Shown here one piece after another: positions 10,866 through 20,089 of a stretch of 64,000 nucleotides of DNA. This DNA is from Lingula anatina (Eukaryota; Brachiopoda; Lingulata; Lingulida; Lingulidae), in NCBI RefSeq assembly GCF_001039355.2, contig NW_019773958.1:371254-435253 (forward strand), read 5' to 3'. Numbering within the stretch: position 1 is the first letter of the stretch; the number at the start of each line of letters is the position of its first letter. The position numbers and the translations under genes are program-made. A model generated the notes under the pieces. The model worked only from the letters and a program-made list of their open reading frames with translations, was not told the DNA's origin and searched no databases.

Positions 10866-13800
10866 TTAGGTCTTTTGGTGTAATTCACTGGCTAACTCAT
10901 CTACACTGTCATCAATGGTAATGTCCCTGCTTCTGTGTTCTGCTCTTGTTTCTGGTTTTGTCTGATAAGGGTCTGACCCTTTTTTTGTCCCACTTGTTTC
11001 TGACCCTGTTTCTGTCCTACTTTTTTCTGACCCTTCTTCCATCCCCCTTGATTCTAATCCTGTACCTGGTTTTGCCAGACTAGGTTCTGACCCTGTGTTC
11101 TGCTTTGCCACACTGGATTCTGATATTGCTGCTGCAGTTTTTTCCCGTTTTTGTTTGCCTTTCAATGCCCCTTTTGGTTCCTAAAAGCATACAAGATTTT
11201 GTTGTAACAGTAATGAAGTGACAACCAAAATTTGCAATAAAAATTGTTAGGTCTTTGTCCCTCTTTTGAGCCAACTTGTAGAATGATAATGATGATGATG
11301 ATGACCAAAATAATGGTGATGACATTCAGCTGGTAGTGGAGATAAACTTATAACTGCAAAAAAATGCTAACAAAATATCTTGTTGAACAATGTCAACAAA
11401 ACATCATCAGTTTATATTTCATCTTGTTGACAGGCCCGATCCTGAACTTAGTTACTAAGCTTTACATGTGGCATATAAGAGAGAAGAAGAAACATGCCAG
11501 TCTCACTTAAGCAGAGTTGAAACATACATTCATAGTCTCTTTCAGTAGAGTATTAAAGCTCTGTAAGTACCAGAATACTGCCGCACATACCTTTCAGTCT
11601 TCACATGTTTTCATTCCAAAATATACTATTCTAAACTCAAATCTAGTTAAATTTGGTATCATTTTCTATAACTTAGACCTTATTCCCATACCTAGATCGA
11701 TCTCGTGGGATCAGTCCGTCTCCTAGGACAGTCTCGCTAAGATAGTTTTCAGCTTAAGCGCCTTAGATGTCTGGCACTCCTACTGAAGCTGCTAAACGAT
11801 AGTCTATTACTCCCTAACAGCTTCAGTAGGGGTGCCAGACATCAGAGCCGCTTAATAAGCAGAGTGCAATTTAGCAGGAATCCCCTCGGAGATGGACCAA
11901 TCCTGCTAGATCAATCTAGGTATGGGAATGGGGTTTAAGAGCACCAGGTCAACAGGGCAATGGCTGTTAAATATTTAAAATCCAGAGATTTATCTCAAAC
12001 TTGGATGTGTTTGCTAGTAAAATCCTCCATCAATCCGTGGCCACTAGCTGTTACAGTGATAAATGGTATCCTTTATTTTAGTTGTTGATAAACAGTTCAC
12101 ATGCAAAGGTATTGGCATACGTGTGTGATTTAAAGAAAAAAGATACAGGAAAGTAACCAAACAGGTAAGTGTGTACAAGTTGGATAAAATAATTATATAC
12201 CTGTGTTTGAGCAGGGGAATCCAGTGTTATGGTGACTGGGCCATCATTCTGAATGTGAACTTGCATGTAAGCACCAAACTTTCCATCTACAATAGAAACC
12301 AGACATAAAACAGCCACTAAAATTCACTAGAATGAAGTGGCAAATGTCAGTGCATGTGATATTTCTGCAATTCATTGTTCCTAAATAAGGACGAAAGACT
12401 TGTTTCTGACATAACTTATAAAGTTCAAACAGAATTTATGAATTTTTATAGCATTTACCTTTAATTTTACCATGGTCATAAGCTTTTCCAAGTTCTTTAA
12501 GGAAATTCTGATAAAATGCCTCAGCTGCTTCCCCTCCCATGGCATTATGGAAGTCAGGTTTGTTACCCTTCAATACATGATAGAGAGTGAACTGAAAAAA
12601 AAAACTTTTTCTCTTAATATCATTATTTCATGATACATGTATATGTAATTCAGCATAAAAACTCTTGGTTTGTGATGTCAGGTTGAACTTTTATCACCAA
12701 AAAAAAAAAATCAGTTTACGTTTTGTCATTTGGATCTAAAAAAGAATTCTATTTACACATGACACGCAAAAACTAGATTTACTATTCGAAGCTCCGTTAA
12801 AGCACTGTTAACAAGCATAATGGGTGAACACCAGAGAAGCACTACTAATTTAAGGTTCATTAATGTATATGATGAAAACATCTGCTCCCATGACAAGTTA
12901 AATTCTGAATCATGCAAAAACCTAATAAGAATCACATAAAAAATACATACATACTTATCAAAAACTGTTTCCCATCAATCTATCAATAAAATAAAATATT
13001 GTTATGTAAACATTATTGTTACAGGGCTGATTGCTCGATTTTTTTTGTGCATTTGAATAATTGCATCATTTAATGAACCATTTTCAGCTAACACAGGGCT
13101 GGTGAAACACACCTTATTTTCCCATACTCTGTGCAATAAGACAAGCTAGACATAAATACCTCTTTTTACCTGGCTCACACAGAGGACTTCAAAGTTTTTA
13201 TCCTTAACACTCTTCATCCACCGTTTTCCTTGATCATCATCAAACAAACGCAAGTTGAGTATCTTCCTCACCCTTAAAAAATAAATGCACATGTGTTATA
13301 TAAACACAATGTGTATAATAACATACTGAATTATCCCTTTTTAGAAAAGACCTAGATTTATCAATATGGAGAAATACCAGGATACAGTATTGATAAAAAG
13401 AATCATTTATAATTGTGATTACCTGTGTTAAGTCCAATAAAAATCTGTCTAGTGATATCAGTTAGACTACCACTACTTCTGGCCTCTGTGTCTGTTTGTG
13501 AAAATATTCCCAAAGAAATCAACCACTTACATATAATCAAACTCCTTAGGTGTGTCATTGTGTGATATTCCCAGCAGGACACAAAGCCCTCGATCAATGG
13601 AACTAACTATCTCTCCATCCACTGAATAAAAAAACAGAAATAGCGAGTATTGTACTACATGGTGTCTTGAGCATAAGACACCATCAAGTAGTTTGACAAT
13701 GAAGTTTATTCTGATTGTCTTTCTACCATGGAGCAAAAAGAAAATGTCCTAAACACCCAAATCCATATCAAACAAATGATAAGGGCATCGATTCAATAAA

Positions 13801-14005
13801 CTCAGTTGTCTGCATTTTACCTTTATTTAATACATAATAGCTGCTCCTGCCAGGGGCATAATCAGCAGTTGGAAAACAAACAGGAAGCACTAATGGACGG
13901 AAATGAATCAATTAACTTAATAGGAATACAGATAATTTGCGAGAATTTCTCCAATTTCATTTGGCCTATAATGTTTCAAAGAAAACTATGGTGCAATTGA
14001 AAAAA

Positions 14006-14049
<44 letters not shown>

Positions 14050-15738
14050 CTAGTAAAATCATGCTTGCTATATATGTAAGGGTATGAAAATGCTTTTGGG
14101 TAGGAAAGTATTGCCACAAAGGAATACAACAATAGAGCATTTAAAATGAATTTTCGTAACAATGGCTATAATGACTTCCATAAACATCAGCAAAATATAA
14201 CATGGTTAAAATCAAGTTGCCACATGGTTTATTGTGATTGTTTGCACAATTCTTTTTCATCAGACACTGGAGTCGCTGTCAATAAAAAAAAAAAAATACT
14301 TATTTGACTTTAGAGTCACTACCAACCAACTAAGTAAATCTGTATTCATAAAATTGTACAAAATACTGGTAAATACAGAATCCCTGTTTTGAGGTTTATT
14401 TAGTTACCAGTTATAAATGTCTTAGTTTGTTACTTCTGAGAAACTATCAGAAAAAAAGAGGGAAATCTAATTAGGATCACAGGAATTGCTACTCATGTCC
14501 TTTTTTTCTCTTGTGAATCAATAATTTCCTGTCCATTATATTGCCAAGAAAATGACAATTAAGCCAATTTCCCCAAGAGTTTTTTTTTCAAAATGAAATC
14601 TATGCAGGACAATACAGCCTTTCAACTGTTATCTTATAAAGGTACATGCACAGGTAGATACACGAAGACGCAACTACCTCATGTACCCAGTACATCAAAA
14701 CATTGGTGTCACTGCCTGATTTAAGTCTTGACTGCAGAGAATTCAGTCTTGACTGCAGTGTACAATATTGCATCCCTTTTTGTACACCAACATTCAGAGT
14801 TACAGTATACTCACAGTAACAATGATGGTGACATATATATAACATGTATATATACATATATATATATAATATGATCCTCTACTGGAATTGACTGGAGTTG
14901 TGTAAATGGAGGAATTTCACCTTACAACTACCCTTACCAATACACAAGGCCTGCTTAGATCTACAGAAAACTTGGGTGCAATATGGCTGCAAACTGCAGT
15001 CCCTTCTTGCAATTTTGCTACAATATGGCTGCAAATTAGCAGCAATAAAATTTTTCTCGCAAACTCCTTGGTGCAATATTCCTCCAATTTGTTTTATTTT
15101 GCTATGGGAAAACTAAGACTGGGTTCCCATCCCTAAGACGATCTAACAGGATCGTACGGTGTCTCTCTCCAAATTGCTTTCAGCTCATATACAATGTATG
15201 TGGCTTAGACGTCTGGGACGCCTACTAAAGCTGCTAAACGATAGTTAACCCCCCTATCAGCTTCAGTAGGCGTGACAGACATCTAAGCCGCTCAAGTTAA
15301 TATTGCCATTAAACGAGAATCCCCTCGGAAATAGTTCGATTCAAAGTTAGTACGATAGTCTCTGGGAATGGTCTCTAACACCCCATTTTCATAGATTTTT
15401 ATATTGATCTATCCCTGTGGGAGTCTCACTAGATTACTGTCAGCTTGGTCGGCTTAAGCGTCTGTCCCGCCTACTAAAAGCTGTAAGGGGGTAATTAACT
15501 ATGGTGTCCGCTCGGCTGACTGCAATTTAGCCTAAACCCCCAGGGAGTTAGGTCGATCTAAAACTTAATATTTAGATCGATCTAAATCTCTGGGAAAGCA
15601 CCCTAAGTTTTCACAAATCCAAGCCGTGAAGAGAATTTTTTATATCCCTTCCATCGTTTCAGATTTAAAATAATAATGTTGTTATTGACGTTCACCTGAG
15701 ACACTTGCTTTCATTACTCGCTGAATAACAGCACGCAT
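10866..15738 (-). CDS. DTD1: D-aminoacyl-tRNA deacylase 1 (DTD1), six exons
   Basis: The exons on the minus strand are 15738-15696, 13621-13531, 13272-13170, 12591-12459, 12286-12201 and 11180-10866. All have GT-AG borders and compatible phases, giving 256 residues. DTD enzymes hydrolyse D-amino acids (and glycine mischarged on tRNA-Ala) from tRNA in the cytosol, a translation proofreading role. The start reads MRAVIQRVMKASVSV, matching the family N-terminus. The SQFTL motif (S78-L82, across the third exon junction) and the Gly-cisPro motif NDGPVT (G139-P140) are both present, as is KFGAYMQVHIQNDGP. The catalytic core ends at about residue 152. A 104-residue Gly/Ser/Glu/Lys-rich tail follows; the human protein has a shorter basic tail. 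MITEs occupy the first and last introns. Identification is secure; the tail exon is supported by its TTTTAG acceptor and phase. Confidence 0.93.
10950..11128 (-). repeat. 27-nt tandem repeats encoding a nonapeptide in the DTD1 tail
   Basis: Inside the last DTD1 exon the plus-strand motif TCTGACCC (or a close variant) recurs at 10972, 10999, 11026 and 11053, exactly 27 bases apart, then at 11086 and 11119 at 33-base spacing. The protein reads GLESRGMEE, GSEKSRTET, GSETSGTKK, GSDPYQTKP, preceded by the related GSEPSLAKPGT. This is an in-frame minisatellite giving a low-complexity charged tail. Confidence 0.75.
11672..11939. mobile_element. Hairpin MITE, copy 1 (DTD1 last intron)
   Basis: The ends are inverted: TTAGACCTTATTCCCATACC on the left and the near reverse complement (TATGGGAATGGGGTTTAA) on the right. 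The arms are complementary through most of the element (TAGATCGATCT, GATGTCTGGCA, CTGAAGCTG), meeting near 11800-11815. It has no coding capacity. Four related copies occur in the window. The family looks like a PIF/Harbinger-type MITE because other copies show a TTA or TAA direct repeat at the ends. Confidence 0.8.
13622..15111. other. Most of DTD1 intron 1
   Basis: This intronic sequence lies between DTD1 exon 2 (13531-13621) and the pair of MITEs next to exon 1. It holds a (TA)n run at about 14007-14048, a second TA-rich run near 14840-14870, and short direct repeats such as AGTCTTGACTGCAG (two copies near 14725-14760) and CAATATGGCTGCAAA (two copies near 14980-15035). I find no exon here. 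Confidence 0.6.
15112..15383. mobile_element. Hairpin MITE, copy 2 (DTD1 intron 1)
   Basis: This belongs to the same family as the element at 11672-11939. The left end reads TAAGACTGGGTTCCCAT and the right end GGGAATGGTCTCTAA, so a TAA flanks both sides. Internal arms with CTTAGACGTCTGGGACGCC and its inverted counterpart are preserved. It abuts copy 3 and lies a few hundred bases from the first exon of DTD1. Confidence 0.75.
15380..15607. mobile_element. Hairpin MITE, copy 3 (DTD1 intron 1)
   Basis: This is a second subfamily of the hairpin element, closest to the copy at 60121-60342 (shared GTGGGAGTCTCACTAGATT, CTGTCCCGCCTACTAAAAGC and CTCGGCTGAC). The ends read TAACACCCCATTTTCATAG and GGGAAAGCACCCTAA. 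It ends 88 bases short of DTD1 exon 1. Confidence 0.7.
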
Positions 15739-15938
15739 TTTCTATGCTAGTGGCACTTTTCTTTTTAAAAGGACCTGCGGGAAGCTCTCTACTGCTGGAG
15801 GTACAAATAATGACTTCCTGTAAATTTAGTACTTGCGCATTTTATACTTCCGGTCATTTCTATGGCGACGAGACTCAAATCTGCATTTCTTAAGCAAGTG
15901 TGTAGCTGATGTTACAGTGCAATTTAATGCATTTGCGA

Positions 15939-17317
15939 TTTTTTAATTATTGAAATAACAACTTGGTCGTCTTTTACGCAAGCAAGGTAAGTTATAACGA
16001 AAAGCGTTTTCATGAATAACATCCCAGGTACTTTACTCTCAGACACCACACAAATTCTGGGCCGCAAATTCTGATACAAATTTGAAGTGATTGCTAGTCC
16101 AAGCACTGAACAGTAGAAGTGTTATCACCCGTCCAGGACATCGTTAGATACTCAATATTCATATTCTTGGAATAAAAAAAAGCTTGATCATTTTCGTAGC
16201 CTTTGTGGGGTTCCCTTTTATTTTTATTTTCTTTTTCTTTCTGACTAAATTTGTACCGATCTTTTTCATGCATGGTACGTACGAAAATTCACGCGTTAGC
16301 ACTCTTATATACGGTTTCTGATATGTACTTCTGTGGAGAAGAATGAAAAATAATGTCCCGAAAACTGTAGAATGGCAACCTGTTTGCAAATCCACCATGA
16401 TGTGGGAGCTGTCAAATTTTTATCTTACCTCTCATCTCCTCAACTTGCACACTTGTAAGCCAACCAGTTTTTCCCATCATTAGAGCTTTGAATAAGGTAC
16501 TAGAATCATATGCCTCTCTGCCAGTTATGCTGCTGTGAAATCAAACACATGCTAGATTTTCCCTTGTATATCTCATACTTAACAGATTTTCCTAGGTTGA
16601 ATGGTATTTTTCTAAACCAACCTTTGATTCCCCTTTCCTGACACTTGTCATAACTGTAACAACCCGAAGAAAAAAGCTCTTACGTAACCCATGCTGAAGC
16701 ACAAGTTTTCAAATGTTAACCATAAAGAGGGGAAATGCCTTTGTTTAATAGGACACATAATGAGGGACTCTTCTAAATAAAAAAAAATTAAACCAAATGC
16801 TGGTACCAGATTGTAGTTCACACCCTAGTTTTCAACCATGCCAACTTCATTCAGGGGGGAGGGGGATCCAGAGCTATTTTCTGACAGTCTTCCAAATTAT
16901 CTTTGTTGATCCATTCTATAATTTTGACCCTCTTCCGACAGAAAAAATTATATATTTGTCAATGTAAACTTGATAATCTGACCGTCTTCTGGAAGACCCA
17001 GAAGACGGCCTAAATCTGCCCCTGTCATTATAAGAACTTATTCAGTTACAGAGTGACATAGGAAACTGATAACAATCTCACAAGAAATTATGAAACAGGG
17101 AAATAGAAGATTAATGCTTGCTCGTATGTGCAAAAGTACGTGGATCATGAATAAAGCAAGAAAAAGAGAGTTTTTGTGCTAAATTGCAATAATATTATGA
17201 TAAGTTTTTCCAAGAAAAGAAACAAGGAAAAGGCTATTTTATGAATTGTAGACCTTTTTTACATATCAGTCTCCCTTAAATGATGGTAATAGTTAATAAA
17301 TGCTTTAAACAGTTCGG
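15939..17317. repeat. Contig-end overlap, left copy
   Basis: These 1379 bases reappear at 17319-18697 with one difference that I could find (C at 16514, T at 17894). The copies are separated by a single N at 17318. The pattern is that of two contigs whose overlapping ends were placed side by side instead of merged, so the genome probably has one copy. The segment carries one exon of an unknown minus-strand gene, and a small hairpin (CCGTCTTCTGG / CCAGAAGACGG) near 16982. Confidence 0.9.
16429..16532 (-). CDS. Exon of unrecognised minus-strand gene (left copy)
   Basis: On the minus strand, TTTGATTTCACAG precedes the exon and GTAAGATA follows. The frame (incoming phase 2, outgoing phase 1) reads SITGREAYDSSTLFKALMMG then KTGWLTSVQVEEMR. 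The single base that differs from the duplicate at 17809-17912 changes GAG to GAA, a synonymous change. This supports coding function and an allelic origin for the two copies. I do not recognise the family. The next exon downstream is not certain; a TTCTACAG acceptor at about 16367 opens a 65-codon frame in the right phase. Confidence 0.5.
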
Positions 17318-17318
17318 N
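17318..17318. other. Single-N contig join
   Basis: One undetermined base lies between two nearly identical 1.38-kb copies. It most likely encodes a negative (overlapping) gap between contigs. Confidence 0.9.
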
Positions 17319-18697
17319 TTTTTTAATTATTGAAATAACAACTTGGTCGTCTTTTACGCAAGCAAGGTAAGTTATAACGAAAAGCGTTTTCATGAATAAC
17401 ATCCCAGGTACTTTACTCTCAGACACCACACAAATTCTGGGCCGCAAATTCTGATACAAATTTGAAGTGATTGCTAGTCCAAGCACTGAACAGTAGAAGT
17501 GTTATCACCCGTCCAGGACATCGTTAGATACTCAATATTCATATTCTTGGAATAAAAAAAAGCTTGATCATTTTCGTAGCCTTTGTGGGGTTCCCTTTTA
17601 TTTTTATTTTCTTTTTCTTTCTGACTAAATTTGTACCGATCTTTTTCATGCATGGTACGTACGAAAATTCACGCGTTAGCACTCTTATATACGGTTTCTG
17701 ATATGTACTTCTGTGGAGAAGAATGAAAAATAATGTCCCGAAAACTGTAGAATGGCAACCTGTTTGCAAATCCACCATGATGTGGGAGCTGTCAAATTTT
17801 TATCTTACCTCTCATCTCCTCAACTTGCACACTTGTAAGCCAACCAGTTTTTCCCATCATTAGAGCTTTGAATAAGGTACTAGAATCATATGCTTCTCTG
17901 CCAGTTATGCTGCTGTGAAATCAAACACATGCTAGATTTTCCCTTGTATATCTCATACTTAACAGATTTTCCTAGGTTGAATGGTATTTTTCTAAACCAA
18001 CCTTTGATTCCCCTTTCCTGACACTTGTCATAACTGTAACAACCCGAAGAAAAAAGCTCTTACGTAACCCATGCTGAAGCACAAGTTTTCAAATGTTAAC
18101 CATAAAGAGGGGAAATGCCTTTGTTTAATAGGACACATAATGAGGGACTCTTCTAAATAAAAAAAAATTAAACCAAATGCTGGTACCAGATTGTAGTTCA
18201 CACCCTAGTTTTCAACCATGCCAACTTCATTCAGGGGGGAGGGGGATCCAGAGCTATTTTCTGACAGTCTTCCAAATTATCTTTGTTGATCCATTCTATA
18301 ATTTTGACCCTCTTCCGACAGAAAAAATTATATATTTGTCAATGTAAACTTGATAATCTGACCGTCTTCTGGAAGACCCAGAAGACGGCCTAAATCTGCC
18401 CCTGTCATTATAAGAACTTATTCAGTTACAGAGTGACATAGGAAACTGATAACAATCTCACAAGAAATTATGAAACAGGGAAATAGAAGATTAATGCTTG
18501 CTCGTATGTGCAAAAGTACGTGGATCATGAATAAAGCAAGAAAAAGAGAGTTTTTGTGCTAAATTGCAATAATATTATGATAAGTTTTTCCAAGAAAAGA
18601 AACAAGGAAAAGGCTATTTTATGAATTGTAGACCTTTTTTACATATCAGTCTCCCTTAAATGATGGTAATAGTTAATAAATGCTTTAAACAGTTCGG
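17319..18697. repeat. Contig-end overlap, right copy
   Basis: This is the second appearance of the segment at 15939-17317. To the right it continues into unique sequence (ACCAATAACTTT at 18698), so it is the start of the next contig. Confidence 0.9.
17809..17912 (-). CDS. Exon of unrecognised minus-strand gene (right copy)
   Basis: This is the same exon as at 16429-16532 and probably the same physical exon. Its incoming phase (2) fits the outgoing phase of the exon proposed at 18912-18990: an AG left at that exon end plus the C here makes a serine codon. The gene would run leftwards, upstream of DTD1 in the same orientation, and away from CFAP70. Confidence 0.5.
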
Positions 18698-18911
18698 ACC
18701 AATAACTTTAAAAACTTTAAAAGGCTATTTGTTATAAAGGATCCTAAAAAAGTTTTCATTTTTGGTATCAAAAATTGTTGTTATCCCTAAGATTTCTCAC
18801 ATATCTTTCCCAAAGAAAATGGCATAACTTTTCACATTTTTGAATTATCTCTAATTGAAAGTTCTTAAAGAAAGGACCTCCCCTCCCCTGTGTGGTAATG
18901 AGTTTATTGAC

Positions 18912-18990
18912 CTGAAGGACATCACACTGCAACGTAACCCTGGGGACATCAGGTCTCTTTGGATGAACTCCAAACATGGACATTGCTCAG
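18912..18990 (-). CDS. Probable upstream exon of the same unknown minus-strand gene
   Basis: The acceptor is GAGCTTTCAG and the donor GTCAATAAAC (weak). In the frame with incoming phase 1 and outgoing phase 2 it reads EQCPCLEFIQRDLMSPGLRC then SVMSF, and joins the exon at 17809-17912 in phase. The other strand also has an open frame, but it lacks splice signals. No family is recognised. Confidence 0.35.
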
Positions 18991-19188
18991 CTGAAAGCTC
19001 GTTCCCACGCAGGACTCACATATTCTTAAAACAATCTTGTTCATTACTATACTGATATATTATTATTTGATCCCAAGTGACCAGATTGCCAGGTTGGACC
19101 TTTTTAATTACCTAAGATAAAAGACAAGTTTGGCAGGAGACTTGGAATATATATGTTCTATTCACTTTTGGTCATGTGTTAATGTCAC

Positions 19189-19430
19189 TTACTTAGATTT
19201 GCTCACTTTTTCTGTGTGTGATAAAAAAAGGGTGGGGTTAATAATTATCTCAGTGTGGGGATAAGTATCTGATTTGGCTTGCTGACAATGCATGCTGCTG
19301 TCCAACATCAGTATGAAACGATCTTTCTCTCCCACATAGTAGTTATCTGACTTATCACATGACCAGCCCATCAGGTCACTGACACTCATCATCCTATCCA
19401 AGATTGGTGGTGCCAATTGCAATACTGAAT
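19189..19430 (-). CDS. Possible exon, unknown minus-strand gene
   Basis: An open frame on the minus strand runs from a CAATTCAG acceptor to a strong GTAAGTG donor. It reads LQLAPPILDRMMSVSDLMGW, then CDKSDNYYVGEKDRFILMLD, then SDTYPHTEIIINP. The sequence looks like a folded protein segment, but I cannot name it. Its outgoing phase (2, or 0 with an earlier donor) does not match the next exon proposed at 18912-18990, so an exon between them or an error in one model is implied. Confidence 0.4.
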
Positions 19431-20082
19431 TGTTGCATCATCATTTTTTAAGTCCAGTATTGGTTTTTTTCTTTAATGTACATGTATTATATCACTCTAC
19501 TGGATACATAAGAACATTCTCTCTCATCAGACATGACATTTTAATAGAGCCCGATTACAGAAAAATGGACCCTAATGACAAAGATGTGAATTAACGTCAT
19601 TTTAGAAAGCAATAGGGAAGTGACAATCAATACATATTGATGTGTTATAGATTGTGAGCTACAGAACCTAAGTGAAACCAACCAGGAAAATGTCCCTTGA
19701 TAATATCTGCCAGCTTCTATTTGTTACCGCACTGCACCCAGAAGTCTACCATTATTTATGACCCCACTTTTCTCCCTATCTGCTGAAATCTCACTTGATT
19801 TTATGCCAAGTTATGAGACTTCATAGGCTACCTTGGGTGATATAAACTCAATTCTTGAAGAATTTGTTCACTGTGGGATTTGTTGTATGACAGGATCAAA
19901 TGTTAATTACATGAAATAATTTACAGTAATGGTTTTCTTAGCATATTTGCACAGCTTTGCTATAGATCTTCTCTTTTCCTCTTTTTAAAGAACAGATTTT
20001 TTGAAATCTCTCCCCTTATACATTAGGTTCTAGTCACAAACATTTAACAAAAACTTATTTGTCTTTCATCTTTGCTCCTTAG
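19431..20082. other. Presumed shared 5' region of CFAP70 and the minus-strand gene
   Basis: AT-rich sequence without an exon I can support. It lies between divergently oriented coding exons (minus strand ending at 19430, CFAP70 start at 20090), so it may include promoters and 5' UTR exons of both. A CTCCTTAG acceptor at 20082 suggests that the CFAP70 start exon is preceded by a non-coding exon. Confidence 0.4.
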
Positions 20083-20089
20083 TTAAGTA

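Noticed and set aside
18855-19055. Plus-strand open frame opposite the proposed minus-strand exon
   Set aside because: It lacks an acceptor or a donor. The minus-strand reading has both and joins the next exon in phase.
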